NCBI GenBank assembly: GCA_937862735.1
Contig: CALMDH010000304.1
Location: 30,155-94,154, forward strand
From: M0108 sp937862735
GTDB lineage: Bacteria > Pseudomonadota > Gammaproteobacteria > Chromatiales > Chromatiaceae
Reading direction: 5' to 3'
DNA: 64,000 bases
The position numbers and the translations under genes are program-made. The notes beneath the pieces were generated by a model, which was given only the letters and a program-made list of their open reading frames with translations, was not told where the DNA came from and did no database searches. Below are positions 49,962-57,451 of this stretch, in pieces. How positions within the stretch are numbered: position 1 is the stretch's first letter; every line of letters starts with the position of its first letter.

Positions 49962-50759
49962 TCAATCCCGCTTCCGCGCCATGGCCAGGCCGGCGACGAT
50001 CACCGCCAGGGAGACGAAGAGCAGGATCAGGGAGGCCAGGGCATTGATCTGGGGCGAGACGCCCAGGCGGACGCTGGAATAGACCACCATGGGCAGGGTG
50101 GTGGAGGCGGGCCCGGCGACGAAGCTGGCGATGACCAGATCGTCCAGGGACAGGGTGAAGGCCAGCAGCCAGGCGGAGAGCAGGGCCGGGGCGATGAGGG
50201 GCAGGGTGATGCGCAGGTAGACCACGATCGGCCGGGCGCCCAGGTCCATGGCCGCCTCCTCCAGGGAGCGGTCCATCTGCGCCAGACGGGCACGGATAAC
50301 CACGGTGGCATAGGCCATGCTGAAGGTGATGTGGGCGATGGTGATGGTGGTGAAACCGCGGCCCTCGGGCCAGCCGATGCCGTGCTGCATGGCCACGAAC
50401 AACAGCAGCAGGGACAGACCGACGATGACCTCGGGCATGACCAGCGGGGCGGTGAGGAGCAACTCGAAGCCGCCGCGGCCGCGGAAACGCCCGCCGCGGA
50501 CCAGGGCCATGGCCGCCAGGGTACCGAGCACCGTCGCCAGGGTGGCGTTGACGGTGGCGATGCGAACGCTCAGCCAGGCCGCATCCAGGATCTGGGTGTT
50601 ATTCAGCAGCTCGCCGTACCAGTGGGTCGAGAAACCGCCCCAGACGGTCACCAGGCGCGAGGCGTTGAAGGAGTAGACGACCAGCAGCAGCACCGGCACG
50701 TAGAGGAAGGCGTAGCCGAAGGCCAGCAGGCTGTAGAGGGGCCAGCGCCGAGTCTTCAT
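49962..50759 (-). CDS. potI: Putrescine/spermidine ABC permease PotI
   Basis: PotI is the second inner-membrane permease of the polyamine importer. The 265-residue product has six membrane helices and the coupling-helix EAA motif (LEEAAMDLGARPIVVYLRITLPLI). SLDDLVIASFVAGPASTTLPMVVYS is a PotC/PotI hallmark. ATG 50759 overlaps the potH stop by 4 bases. It is the last gene of the operon. Confidence 0.92.
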   Translation of the reverse strand: MKTRRWPLYSLLAFGYAFLYVPVLLLVVYSFNASRLVTVWGGFSTHWYGELLNNTQILDAAWLSVRIATVNATLATVLGTLAAMALVRGGRFRGRGGFELLLTAPLVMPEVIVGLSLLLLFVAMQHGIGWPEGRGFTTITIAHITFSMAYATVVIRARLAQMDRSLEEAAMDLGARPIVVYLRITLPLIAPALLSAWLLAFTLSLDDLVIASFVAGPASTTLPMVVYSSVRLGVSPQINALASLILLFVSLAVIVAGLAMARKRD

Positions 50760-51730
50760 CGCTCACCCTCCAGGCGCGATTGCCAGCGTTGCAGGGCGAC
50801 GAAGGGCACCACCAGCAGGGCCAGCAGGACCAGGGCCAGGGCCGAGGCCAGGGGCCAGTCCTTGTTGGAGAAGAACTCGGTCCAGAGCATGCGCCCGACC
50901 ATGAGGGAATCCGGCCCGCCCAGGAGGTCGGGGATGACGAACTCGCCCACCACCGGGATGAAAACCAGTAGGCTGCCCGCCAGGATGCCCGGTAGGGACA
51001 GGGGCAGGGTCACGCGCAGGAAGGCCCGCCAGGGCCGGCAGCCCAGGTCCGCCGCCGCCTCCAACAGGGTCATGTCCAGCCGGCTGAGATTGGCGTAGAG
51101 GGGCAGGACCATGAAGGGCAGGTAGGAATAGACGACGCCGATGTAGACCGCCGTCTGGGTGTGGAGGATGGCCAGGGGCTCATCGATCAGCCCCAGGGCG
51201 AGGAGAAAATTGTTGAGCAGCCCGTTGCCCTTGAGGATGCCGATCCAGGCGTAGACGCGGATCAGGAAAGAGGTCCAGAAGGGCAGGATGATCATCATTA
51301 GCAAGGGCACCCGCCAGCGCTCCGGCGCGGTGGCGATGGCGTAGGCCATGGGATAGCCGATGAGCAGGCACCCCAGGGTGCTGACCAGGCCGACCCAGAG
51401 GGAATTAAGGAAGGCCGCCCGGTAGAGCTCGTCCTCCACCACCAGGGCGTAGTTGCCGAGGTTGAGGCGGAGCTGGAGCACCGCCTCGTCCACCCACTCG
51501 GTGAGGGCCGTGTAGGGGGGCTGGGCGATCTGGGGCTCCGCCAGACTGATCTGGAAGACGATGACGAAGGGCAGAAAGAAGAACAGCAGCAGCCAGAAAT
51601 AGGGCAGGCCGATGTTCAGCCAACGCCCGGGCCGCCACTGCCAGGTCTGCGGCCAGGCGCGCGACCGGAGACCGGTTCCCGCGACCGTCTCGGGGCGAGC
51701 CTGGCTCTGGGTATCCCCAAGCGGGATCAT
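50756..51730 (-). CDS. potH: Putrescine/spermidine ABC permease PotH
   Basis: PotH is the first permease of the importer. The 324-residue product has a polar N-terminus (about 40 residues), then six membrane helices (YFWLLLFFFLPFVIVFQISLA; YPMAYAIATAPERWR). The EAA motif is LLEAAADLGCRPWRAFLRVTLPLS. It has a 121-base gap after potG with no obvious promoter, and overlaps potI by 4 bases. Confidence 0.92.
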   Translation of the reverse strand: MIPLGDTQSQARPETVAGTGLRSRAWPQTWQWRPGRWLNIGLPYFWLLLFFFLPFVIVFQISLAEPQIAQPPYTALTEWVDEAVLQLRLNLGNYALVVEDELYRAAFLNSLWVGLVSTLGCLLIGYPMAYAIATAPERWRVPLLMMIILPFWTSFLIRVYAWIGILKGNGLLNNFLLALGLIDEPLAILHTQTAVYIGVVYSYLPFMVLPLYANLSRLDMTLLEAAADLGCRPWRAFLRVTLPLSLPGILAGSLLVFIPVVGEFVIPDLLGGPDSLMVGRMLWTEFFSNKDWPLASALALVLLALLVVPFVALQRWQSRLEGER

Positions 51731-51851
51731 GCTTGCCCCTGCCCAGGGTGGGCGGGGCCGCGTTGGACGCCGTGGTCAAGGATCATGACAAGGGGTCCGG
51801 CCATTCCGTCAGGTAAAAGTCCTGCGGCCTGATGAAAGTCATGCGGCGCCG

Positions 51852-53006
51852 TCACTCCGTCAAGACCACGCCACAGACCGGCGACCAAGTCATGGTCACC
51901 TCCTGGCCCCAGGTCAGCATCTGCTCGGTGCGCGGTTGCATGTTGGCCAGGGTCATGGTCACCACCTGCGTCGGCGAGACGCGGACGTGGTAGATGGAGA
52001 CATTGCCCAGGTAGGCGATGTCCTCCACCCGGCCCGTGACCCGGTTATCGCCCGGGCCCTGGCACTCGGGGCACAGGCGCATCTTCTCCGGGCGGACGGC
52101 GACGGAGACCGGCGTCCCCAGGGACAAGGGTTGCAGGCAACGCAGCCGCATGACCAGATAATCCTCCCCCGCCACCAGGATATCGTTGTCCTCGCGGCCG
52201 AAGACCTTGCCCTCGAAGAGGTTCACCGAGCCGATGAAACCCGCCACCATCCGGCAGTTGGGATACTCGTAGATCGCCCCCGGGGTGTCGACCTGGATGA
52301 TCTGGCCGGCGTCCATGACCGCGATGCGGCTGGACACGGTCATGGCCTCCTCCTGGTCGTGGGTGACGGTGACGAAGGTGATACCGATGCGCTCCTGGAG
52401 TTTGACCAGCTCAAACTGAGTGTGGGTGCGCAGCTTCTTGTCCAGGGCCCCCAGGGGCTCGTCCAGCAGCAGCAGCTTGGGGTGCTTCGCCAGGGAGCGG
52501 GCCAGGGCGACGCGCTGGCGCTGCCCGCCGGAGAGCTGGTCCGGGCGACGCTTGCGCAGCTCACCGATGCGCAGCAGGTCGAGCATCTCGCCCACCCGCT
52601 CGGCGCGCTCGGCCTTGGGCATCCGCTCCTGGCGCAAGCCAAACTCGACGTTGGCCTCGACGGTCATGTGTGGGAAGAGGGCGTAGGACTGGAACATCAT
52701 GTTCACCGGCCGGCGATAGGCCGGAATATCGGTGACATCCACGCCGTCGATCCAGATGCGCCCGCTGGTCGGGGTATCCAGTCCGGCGAGCAGCCGCAGC
52801 AGGGTGGACTTACCGCAGCCAGACCCCCCCAGAAGGGAGAAGAACTCCCCCTGGTAGATATCCAGACTCACATCGTTGAGGGCATGCACCTCGCCGAAAT
52901 AACGGCTCACCCCCTCGATGCGCACGTAAGGCTTCGCCGTTGGATCCTGCCAGGCCGCGAAGGCGGCCTGACCCTGAGCGTGACCCTGGACGTCTGAACT
53001 GACCAT
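51852..53006 (-). CDS. potG: Polyamine ABC transporter ATPase PotG
   Basis: PotG powers polyamine import. The 384-residue product has Walker A GGSGCGKSTLLRLLAG (about 57-72), the Q-loop, signature LSGGQRQRVALARSLAKHP, Walker B LLLLDEPLGALD and a switch histidine in VTHDQEEAM. A C-terminal TOBE-type domain follows. Two short C-terminal cysteines lie in LCPECQGPG. It starts 20 bases after potF. Family and order identify it clearly. Confidence 0.93.
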   Translation of the reverse strand: MVSSDVQGHAQGQAAFAAWQDPTAKPYVRIEGVSRYFGEVHALNDVSLDIYQGEFFSLLGGSGCGKSTLLRLLAGLDTPTSGRIWIDGVDVTDIPAYRRPVNMMFQSYALFPHMTVEANVEFGLRQERMPKAERAERVGEMLDLLRIGELRKRRPDQLSGGQRQRVALARSLAKHPKLLLLDEPLGALDKKLRTHTQFELVKLQERIGITFVTVTHDQEEAMTVSSRIAVMDAGQIIQVDTPGAIYEYPNCRMVAGFIGSVNLFEGKVFGREDNDILVAGEDYLVMRLRCLQPLSLGTPVSVAVRPEKMRLCPECQGPGDNRVTGRVEDIAYLGNVSIYHVRVSPTQVVTMTLANMQPRTEQMLTWGQEVTMTWSPVCGVVLTE

Positions 53007-53026
53007 CTGCCGGTAGCCGCCCGGGG

Positions 53027-54130
53027 TCAGCGATTGGCCTTGAGCCGGGTCCAGATGCGATTGAGCTCGCGCATCTCCTTGTCACTGGGTTCCTTGAGGG
53101 TGAAGAGCCGGGCGCGGGTCTCCGCGGAGGGGTAGATGCCGGGGTCCTGGCGCACCCCCTCGTCGAGGAACTCGGTCGCCGCCAGGTTGGGATTGGCGTA
53201 GTTGACGAAGTTGGAGGCGGCGGCAATGACCTTGGGATCGAGCAGATACTCGATGAAGGCCAGACCCTGGGCGGGATTGGGGGCATCCTTGGGAATGGCC
53301 ATGACATCCACCCAGAGCACGGCGCCTTCCTTGGGGACCAGGTAGGCCACCTTGACCCCGTTCCCCGCCTCCACGGCCTTGTCCCGCGCCTGAAGGACAT
53401 CGCCGGAATAACCCATGGCGACGCAGGTATCACCATTGGCCAGGTCACTGATGACCTGGGAGGTATGGAAGTAGCGGATGTAGGGGTGCACGGCCTTGAT
53501 CAGGTTCTGGACGGCCTCCAGGTCCTTTTTGTCGCGGGTGTTGGGGTCCTTGCCCAGATAGGTCATGGCAGCAGCGAAGACCTCGGTGGGATCGTCGAAC
53601 AGGGTCAGACCGCAGCCGGCGAGCTTCTTGGCCTTCTCGGGGTCGAAGACCAGGGCCCAACTCGCCACCGGTTCCTCACCCAGGGCGGCCTTGACCTTGT
53701 CGACGTTGATGCCCAGACCAGTGGTGCCCCACATGTAGGGGACCAGATACTGGTTACCCGGGTCGATCGCCTGGAGGGATTTGAGGATCTCCGGGTCAAG
53801 GTGCTTCAGGCCCGGCAGCTTGGACTTGTCCAGGGGCTGATAGATGCCGGCCTTGATCTGGCGGGCGGCGAAGGGCAGGGCCGTGGGGAATACCAGATCG
53901 TAGCCGCTGGAGCCCGCCAGCAGCTTGGCGTCGAGGATCTCGTTACTGTCATAGAGGTCCAGCACCGCCCGCACCCCGGTACGCGCCTGGAAGCCGGATA
54001 GGGTGTCCTCGGCGAAATAGTCGTTCCAGTTGTAGATGTGCACGACCTCATCCGCCGCGCCCGCCGCCAGAGGGGCGGCCAGGGAGGGAAGAAGGGCGAT
54101 CCAGGCGAACGACTTGACGAACTGACGCAT
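53027..54130 (-). CDS. potF: Polyamine periplasmic binding protein PotF
   Basis: PotF delivers putrescine or spermidine to the PotGHI complex. The 367-residue product has a signal peptide (about 1-25, cleavage near AGAADEV). It then shows the PotD/PotF pattern: VVHIYNWNDYFAEDTL, YDSNEILDAKLLAGSSGYDLVFPTA and YLVPYMWGTTGLGINVDKV. Aromatic and acidic residues expected for the amine site are present (W in NWNDY, D in YDSN). GGGGA precedes ATG 54130. An intrinsic terminator lies 32 bases upstream in the leader, suggesting attenuation. Confidence 0.93.
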   Translation of the reverse strand: MRQFVKSFAWIALLPSLAAPLAAGAADEVVHIYNWNDYFAEDTLSGFQARTGVRAVLDLYDSNEILDAKLLAGSSGYDLVFPTALPFAARQIKAGIYQPLDKSKLPGLKHLDPEILKSLQAIDPGNQYLVPYMWGTTGLGINVDKVKAALGEEPVASWALVFDPEKAKKLAGCGLTLFDDPTEVFAAAMTYLGKDPNTRDKKDLEAVQNLIKAVHPYIRYFHTSQVISDLANGDTCVAMGYSGDVLQARDKAVEAGNGVKVAYLVPKEGAVLWVDVMAIPKDAPNPAQGLAFIEYLLDPKVIAAASNFVNYANPNLAATEFLDEGVRQDPGIYPSAETRARLFTLKEPSDKEMRELNRIWTRLKANR

Positions 54131-54162
54131 GGCGATGATCCCCGCTGTGGCCCGCTGAGAAC

Positions 54163-54190
54163 AAAAACCGCCCCACCCGGCACGGGGCGG
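54163..54190 (-). terminator. Intrinsic terminator in the potF leader
   Basis: Read on the minus strand, CCGCCCC (54190-54184) pairs with GGGGCGG (54174-54168) across nine bases and is followed at once by TTTTT (54167-54163). It stops 32 bases before the potF ATG, so it lies inside the leader and not after a gene. The form fits a transcription attenuator for the pot operon. An anti-terminator fold and its signal are not identified. Confidence 0.65.
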
Positions 54191-54400
54191 AGCGGCGCTT
54201 AAACGATGTCTTGGTACAGCGGAATATTTTGCCTGGCAGGGACGGCCCTGTCATTAGCGGGGCTGCCACAATTTTGTCCACCGGTGGGCCCAGCAATAAT
54301 CCCTGCCCCGACCCGCGGGCCTTGGGATAAACTGTCTTCCTCCTCCCCATCCAGGGACAAAACCGAATAAATCACGGCAACACCGCCGCGGAGGAAGACG
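54191..54400. promoter_or_regulatory. Divergent region between potF and the OmpA-family gene
   Basis: About 210 bases here hold the remaining potF leader and the upstream region of the coiled-coil OmpA gene. A GGAGGAAG ribosome site lies just before 54401. I see no consensus promoter pair, and no known guanidine or polyamine riboswitch pattern. Confidence 0.35.
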
Positions 54401-56413
54401 ATGTCAGATACCCAGCCCGCCTCGCCCTTTCGTACCTGGACCCTCATGCTGGCCGTTCTCACCATCGGCCTGATCACCCTGCTGGCCTGGTATTACCAGC
54501 ACACCCAGGCACGTCTGGATGCCCACCAGGCGGAGATTCGCGCCAAGGGCGAGGCCCTCACCGCCTCCCAAGTGGCGCATACCGGCCTCCAGGAAAAGCT
54601 CGCCGCCACGATCGACCAGCATCGGGCCCAGGAGTCCGACCTCAAGGGGCAACTGGCTACCGCCATCGACCAACACAAGGCACGGGAGACCGCTCTCCTC
54701 GGCGACCTCGACCAGGCGGCCAAGGCCCAGGCGGATCTCAAGGCCCAAGCCCAGGCCAAGCAGGAGGAACAGGCGGCCCAGCTCGCCAGTCTGCGCACCC
54801 AGTCCGAGGCCACGCAGGCCGATTTGCAGCAACAACTCCAGGCCGCGGGCCAGGAGATCGAGACCCTCAAGGGTGAGATCGCCAACCTGCACCAGGCCGC
54901 CACCCAGGCCGCCGCCGACCATGAGGCCCACATCCTCCAGGTCACCGATGACCTGACCGCCGAAGTGGTCAAATACCGGACCCTGCTGGTGGGCAGCGAG
55001 CCGGACCGGGCGGCCCTGCTGGGGACCTACGAGCAGCGCATCCAGACCATCAAAGGCGAACTGATCAATGCCCGCCACTCCCTGGAGGCCGAGCGCAACA
55101 ATCTCGCCACCCTGGATGAGACCCTGACCCAGACCAAGCACAAGTACGAAGAACTGAAGGAAGCCCTGAGCGCGGCCACCGTCAAGATCCAGACCACCGA
55201 GTCCGCCCTGACCGCCGAGCGCGAGGCCCTGGCCGCCCTCCGCCAGGAGCATGAGGCCGCCCTCACCACCGCCGACGGCAATCTCAAGGCCGCCGCCGCT
55301 CGTCTTGAGGAGGCCCTGGCCACCCACGGCGCCCACAAGAGCCAGACCGAAGCCCTGATCGCCGAGCTCAACCAGCGGATCGAGGCCAACGCGGCCGCTC
55401 ACGCCGCGGAGATGGCGGAGGCGCAGGCCCTCATCGCCCAGCTTCAGCAGCAGCATGAGGGGGATGAGACCGCCCTCGCCACCCAGAAAGGGGACGCGGA
55501 GGCCCTGATCGCCCAGCTCAGGCAACAGATCGAAGCGGATACCGCCACCCATGCCACCGAGAAGAGCCAGGCCGAGGCCCTGATCGCCGAACTCAAGCAG
55601 GGGCATGAGGCGAAAGCGGCCGCCCTCGCCGACCTGCAGGGCGAGCATGAAACCCTCCTCGGCACCCTCGAACATACTCGCATGGCCCACTCCGGCGCTC
55701 AATCCGAACTGGAGCGCCTGACCCAGGAGGCGACCCAGACCAAGGCCGCCCTGAGCGAGGAACTGACGGCAGCCCAGGATCGGATCGCGACCCTCAGCGC
55801 CGATCTGGACTCTCAGCGCCAGCAGGCGGAAGAGGCACTGGCCAAGGCCGAGGCCCAACGCGACCAGGCCGCGGCGGAGATGGAGGCCCAGCGCAAAAAG
55901 CTGGTGACGGAATTGGCCCAGGCGAAGACCGAACTGGACAAGCAGCGTAAACAGGCCGCGGATGAACTAACCGCGGCCCGCGCCGGCGCCGACCAGGCCC
56001 GGCAACGTCAGCGGGACATCTGGTCGCGTCTGACCGCCCTCGGTGGCCAGGCGACGGACCAAGGCATCCTCCTGGCCCTGGCCGAGAAGGAGGTCCGCTT
56101 CCCCGCCGGTAAGGCCGAACTCCCGGCCGGCCAGATCCCCAGCCTCGACGGCATCGCCGCCGCCTTGGCCGCCTTCCCCGAACTCAAGATCCGTATCGAG
56201 GGCCATACCGACAGTTCCGGGAGCGACGAGACCAACCTGGCCCTCTCCCAGGCCCGTGCCGAGGCGGTGATGGCGGCCCTGGTTGCCCGTGGCGTCGCCG
56301 CCGACCGCCTGACGGCCGTCGGTCTGGGCAAGGAGCGGCCCGTGGCCAGCAATGACACCGCGGCCGGCCGCGGCCAGAACCGTCGCGTCGAACTCTACGT
56401 CCTGGCGCCCTGA
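54401..56413 (+). CDS. OmpA-family protein with long periplasmic coiled coil
   Basis: The 670-residue product has one N-terminal membrane helix (about 12-34, LMLAVLTIGLITLLAWYY). A coiled coil of about 500 residues follows, rich in A, E, Q and K with repeated ALIAQLxQQ-type turns. It ends in an OmpA peptidoglycan-binding domain (about 550-668; IEGHTDSSGSDETNLALSQARAE, GRGQNRRVELYV). It would link the inner membrane to the wall across the periplasm. GGAGGAAG precedes ATG 54401. It diverges from the pot operon. Precise role unknown. Confidence 0.87.
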   Translation: MSDTQPASPFRTWTLMLAVLTIGLITLLAWYYQHTQARLDAHQAEIRAKGEALTASQVAHTGLQEKLAATIDQHRAQESDLKGQLATAIDQHKARETALLGDLDQAAKAQADLKAQAQAKQEEQAAQLASLRTQSEATQADLQQQLQAAGQEIETLKGEIANLHQAATQAAADHEAHILQVTDDLTAEVVKYRTLLVGSEPDRAALLGTYEQRIQTIKGELINARHSLEAERNNLATLDETLTQTKHKYEELKEALSAATVKIQTTESALTAEREALAALRQEHEAALTTADGNLKAAAARLEEALATHGAHKSQTEALIAELNQRIEANAAAHAAEMAEAQALIAQLQQQHEGDETALATQKGDAEALIAQLRQQIEADTATHATEKSQAEALIAELKQGHEAKAAALADLQGEHETLLGTLEHTRMAHSGAQSELERLTQEATQTKAALSEELTAAQDRIATLSADLDSQRQQAEEALAKAEAQRDQAAAEMEAQRKKLVTELAQAKTELDKQRKQAADELTAARAGADQARQRQRDIWSRLTALGGQATDQGILLALAEKEVRFPAGKAELPAGQIPSLDGIAAALAAFPELKIRIEGHTDSSGSDETNLALSQARAEAVMAALVARGVAADRLTAVGLGKERPVASNDTAAGRGQNRRVELYVLAP

Positions 56414-56435
56414 TCCGGCCCCCTGAACCAGACCC

Positions 56436-56497
56436 GGCGGGCGTTACCTCGGGTAGCGCCCGCCGATCCGAGCAGGCCGGGGCGATGTCCCCGGCCT
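56436..56497 (+). terminator. Two strong stem-loops after the OmpA-family gene
   Basis: GGCGGGCG (56436-56443) pairs with CGCCCGCC (56457-56464); inner TACC and GGTA extend the stem around a TCG loop. A second stem, AGGCCGGGG (56474-56482), pairs with CCCCGGCCT (56489-56497). They fill the gap before the chelatase gene. No T-tract follows either, so this is a terminator by position and stability. Confidence 0.5.
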
Positions 56498-56518
56498 GAG
56501 TAACCCAAGTCACCACCC

Positions 56519-57355
56519 GTGCCCGAGATCCTGCTTCTGGACAACGGCTCCCGACGCCCCCAGTCCACCCTGGCGCTGCGGGCCCTGGCCGAGTGCCTGG
56601 CCGAACACCTGGGCCAGGCCGTGGCGCCGGTCTCCCTGGCCCATTCCGACCAGGTACCCCCGGTTCGGCTCGACGGCCAGCCCGCCGCCACCCTGGAGCC
56701 CTGGCTGCGCGCCCGACTGACGGACGGGAGCCGGGACTTTCTGCTCCTGCCCCTTTTCTTTGGCCTCAGCGCCGCCCTGACCGAGGCCGTGCCGACCCTG
56801 GCCGCCCAGCTCAGGACTGAATGCGGCCCCTTCGCCCTGACGCTGGCGCCGCCCCTCTGCCCCCTGCCCGAGGGGGAACCCCGGCTGACGGCCATCCTCC
56901 TCGACCGCCTGAATAGCGCGGCGCGGGCGACGGGCCGGCCTCCCCGGCGGGTGGTGATGGTCGACCACGGCTCCCCCAGCCCCCAGGTCAATGCCGCCCG
57001 GCGCTGGCTGGCCGCGGACCTCAAGGCCCGGCTGCCCGGTGACACCCACCTGGAAGAGGCGGCCATGGAGCGGCGTCCCGGGGCCCGCTACGACTTCAAC
57101 GGCGAGTTGCTGATCGAGGTCCTGCGCCGCCTGGGCCGGGAGGATGACCTGAGCCCGGTGTTCGTCCTGCCCCTGTTTCTCTTCGCCGGCCGCCACGCCG
57201 GCCCCGGGGGCGACCTGGCGGAAATCAGCGCCACCGTCCAGGGGGAATTCCCCCGCCTGGCCGTCCACCTGACGGGCCTGGTCGGGGACCATCCGGGGCT
57301 GATCGACATCCTCGCCGCGCGCTACCGGGAGGCCAGCGCAAGGGAGCCCCTTTGA
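56519..57355 (+). CDS. CbiX/SirB-like chelatase
   Basis: CbiX-type chelatases insert metal into sirohydrochlorin for siroheme or cobalamin. The 278-residue product has two related halves: the first with LLLDNGSRRPQS and LLPLFFGLS, the second with VMVDHGSPSPQVNAARRW and VLPLFLFAGRHAGPGGD. The usual first-half HGSR is here NGSR, while the second half keeps HGS and the distal histidine. The start is GTG 56519 with no strong ribosome site. The metal and substrate cannot be decided. Confidence 0.82.
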   Translation: MPEILLLDNGSRRPQSTLALRALAECLAEHLGQAVAPVSLAHSDQVPPVRLDGQPAATLEPWLRARLTDGSRDFLLLPLFFGLSAALTEAVPTLAAQLRTECGPFALTLAPPLCPLPEGEPRLTAILLDRLNSAARATGRPPRRVVMVDHGSPSPQVNAARRWLAADLKARLPGDTHLEEAAMERRPGARYDFNGELLIEVLRRLGREDDLSPVFVLPLFLFAGRHAGPGGDLAEISATVQGEFPRLAVHLTGLVGDHPGLIDILAARYREASAREPL

Positions 57356-57395
57356 CTCCCCACCCGGCCGATGCCGACGCCCCCAGCCCCGCGAG

Positions 57396-57451
57396 GTGCG
57401 CCTGCCCAGTGAAGCGAACAGCCCACGCGGGGTGCGCCTGCCTGGTGAAGC
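57396..57451 (+). repeat. 36-base imperfect direct repeat at the hrpB start
   Basis: GTGCGCCTGCC followed by GTGAAGC occurs at 57396-57415 and again at 57432-57451 with two base differences. It overlaps possible start codons of hrpB and encodes VRLPSEA and VRLPGEA if translated. It may be leader DNA rather than coding sequence. Confidence 0.6.

Noticed and set aside
54131..54400. Guanidine or other known riboswitch upstream of potF
   Set aside because: The leader lacks the conserved blocks of the guanidine classes I know; only the terminator hairpin is clear.
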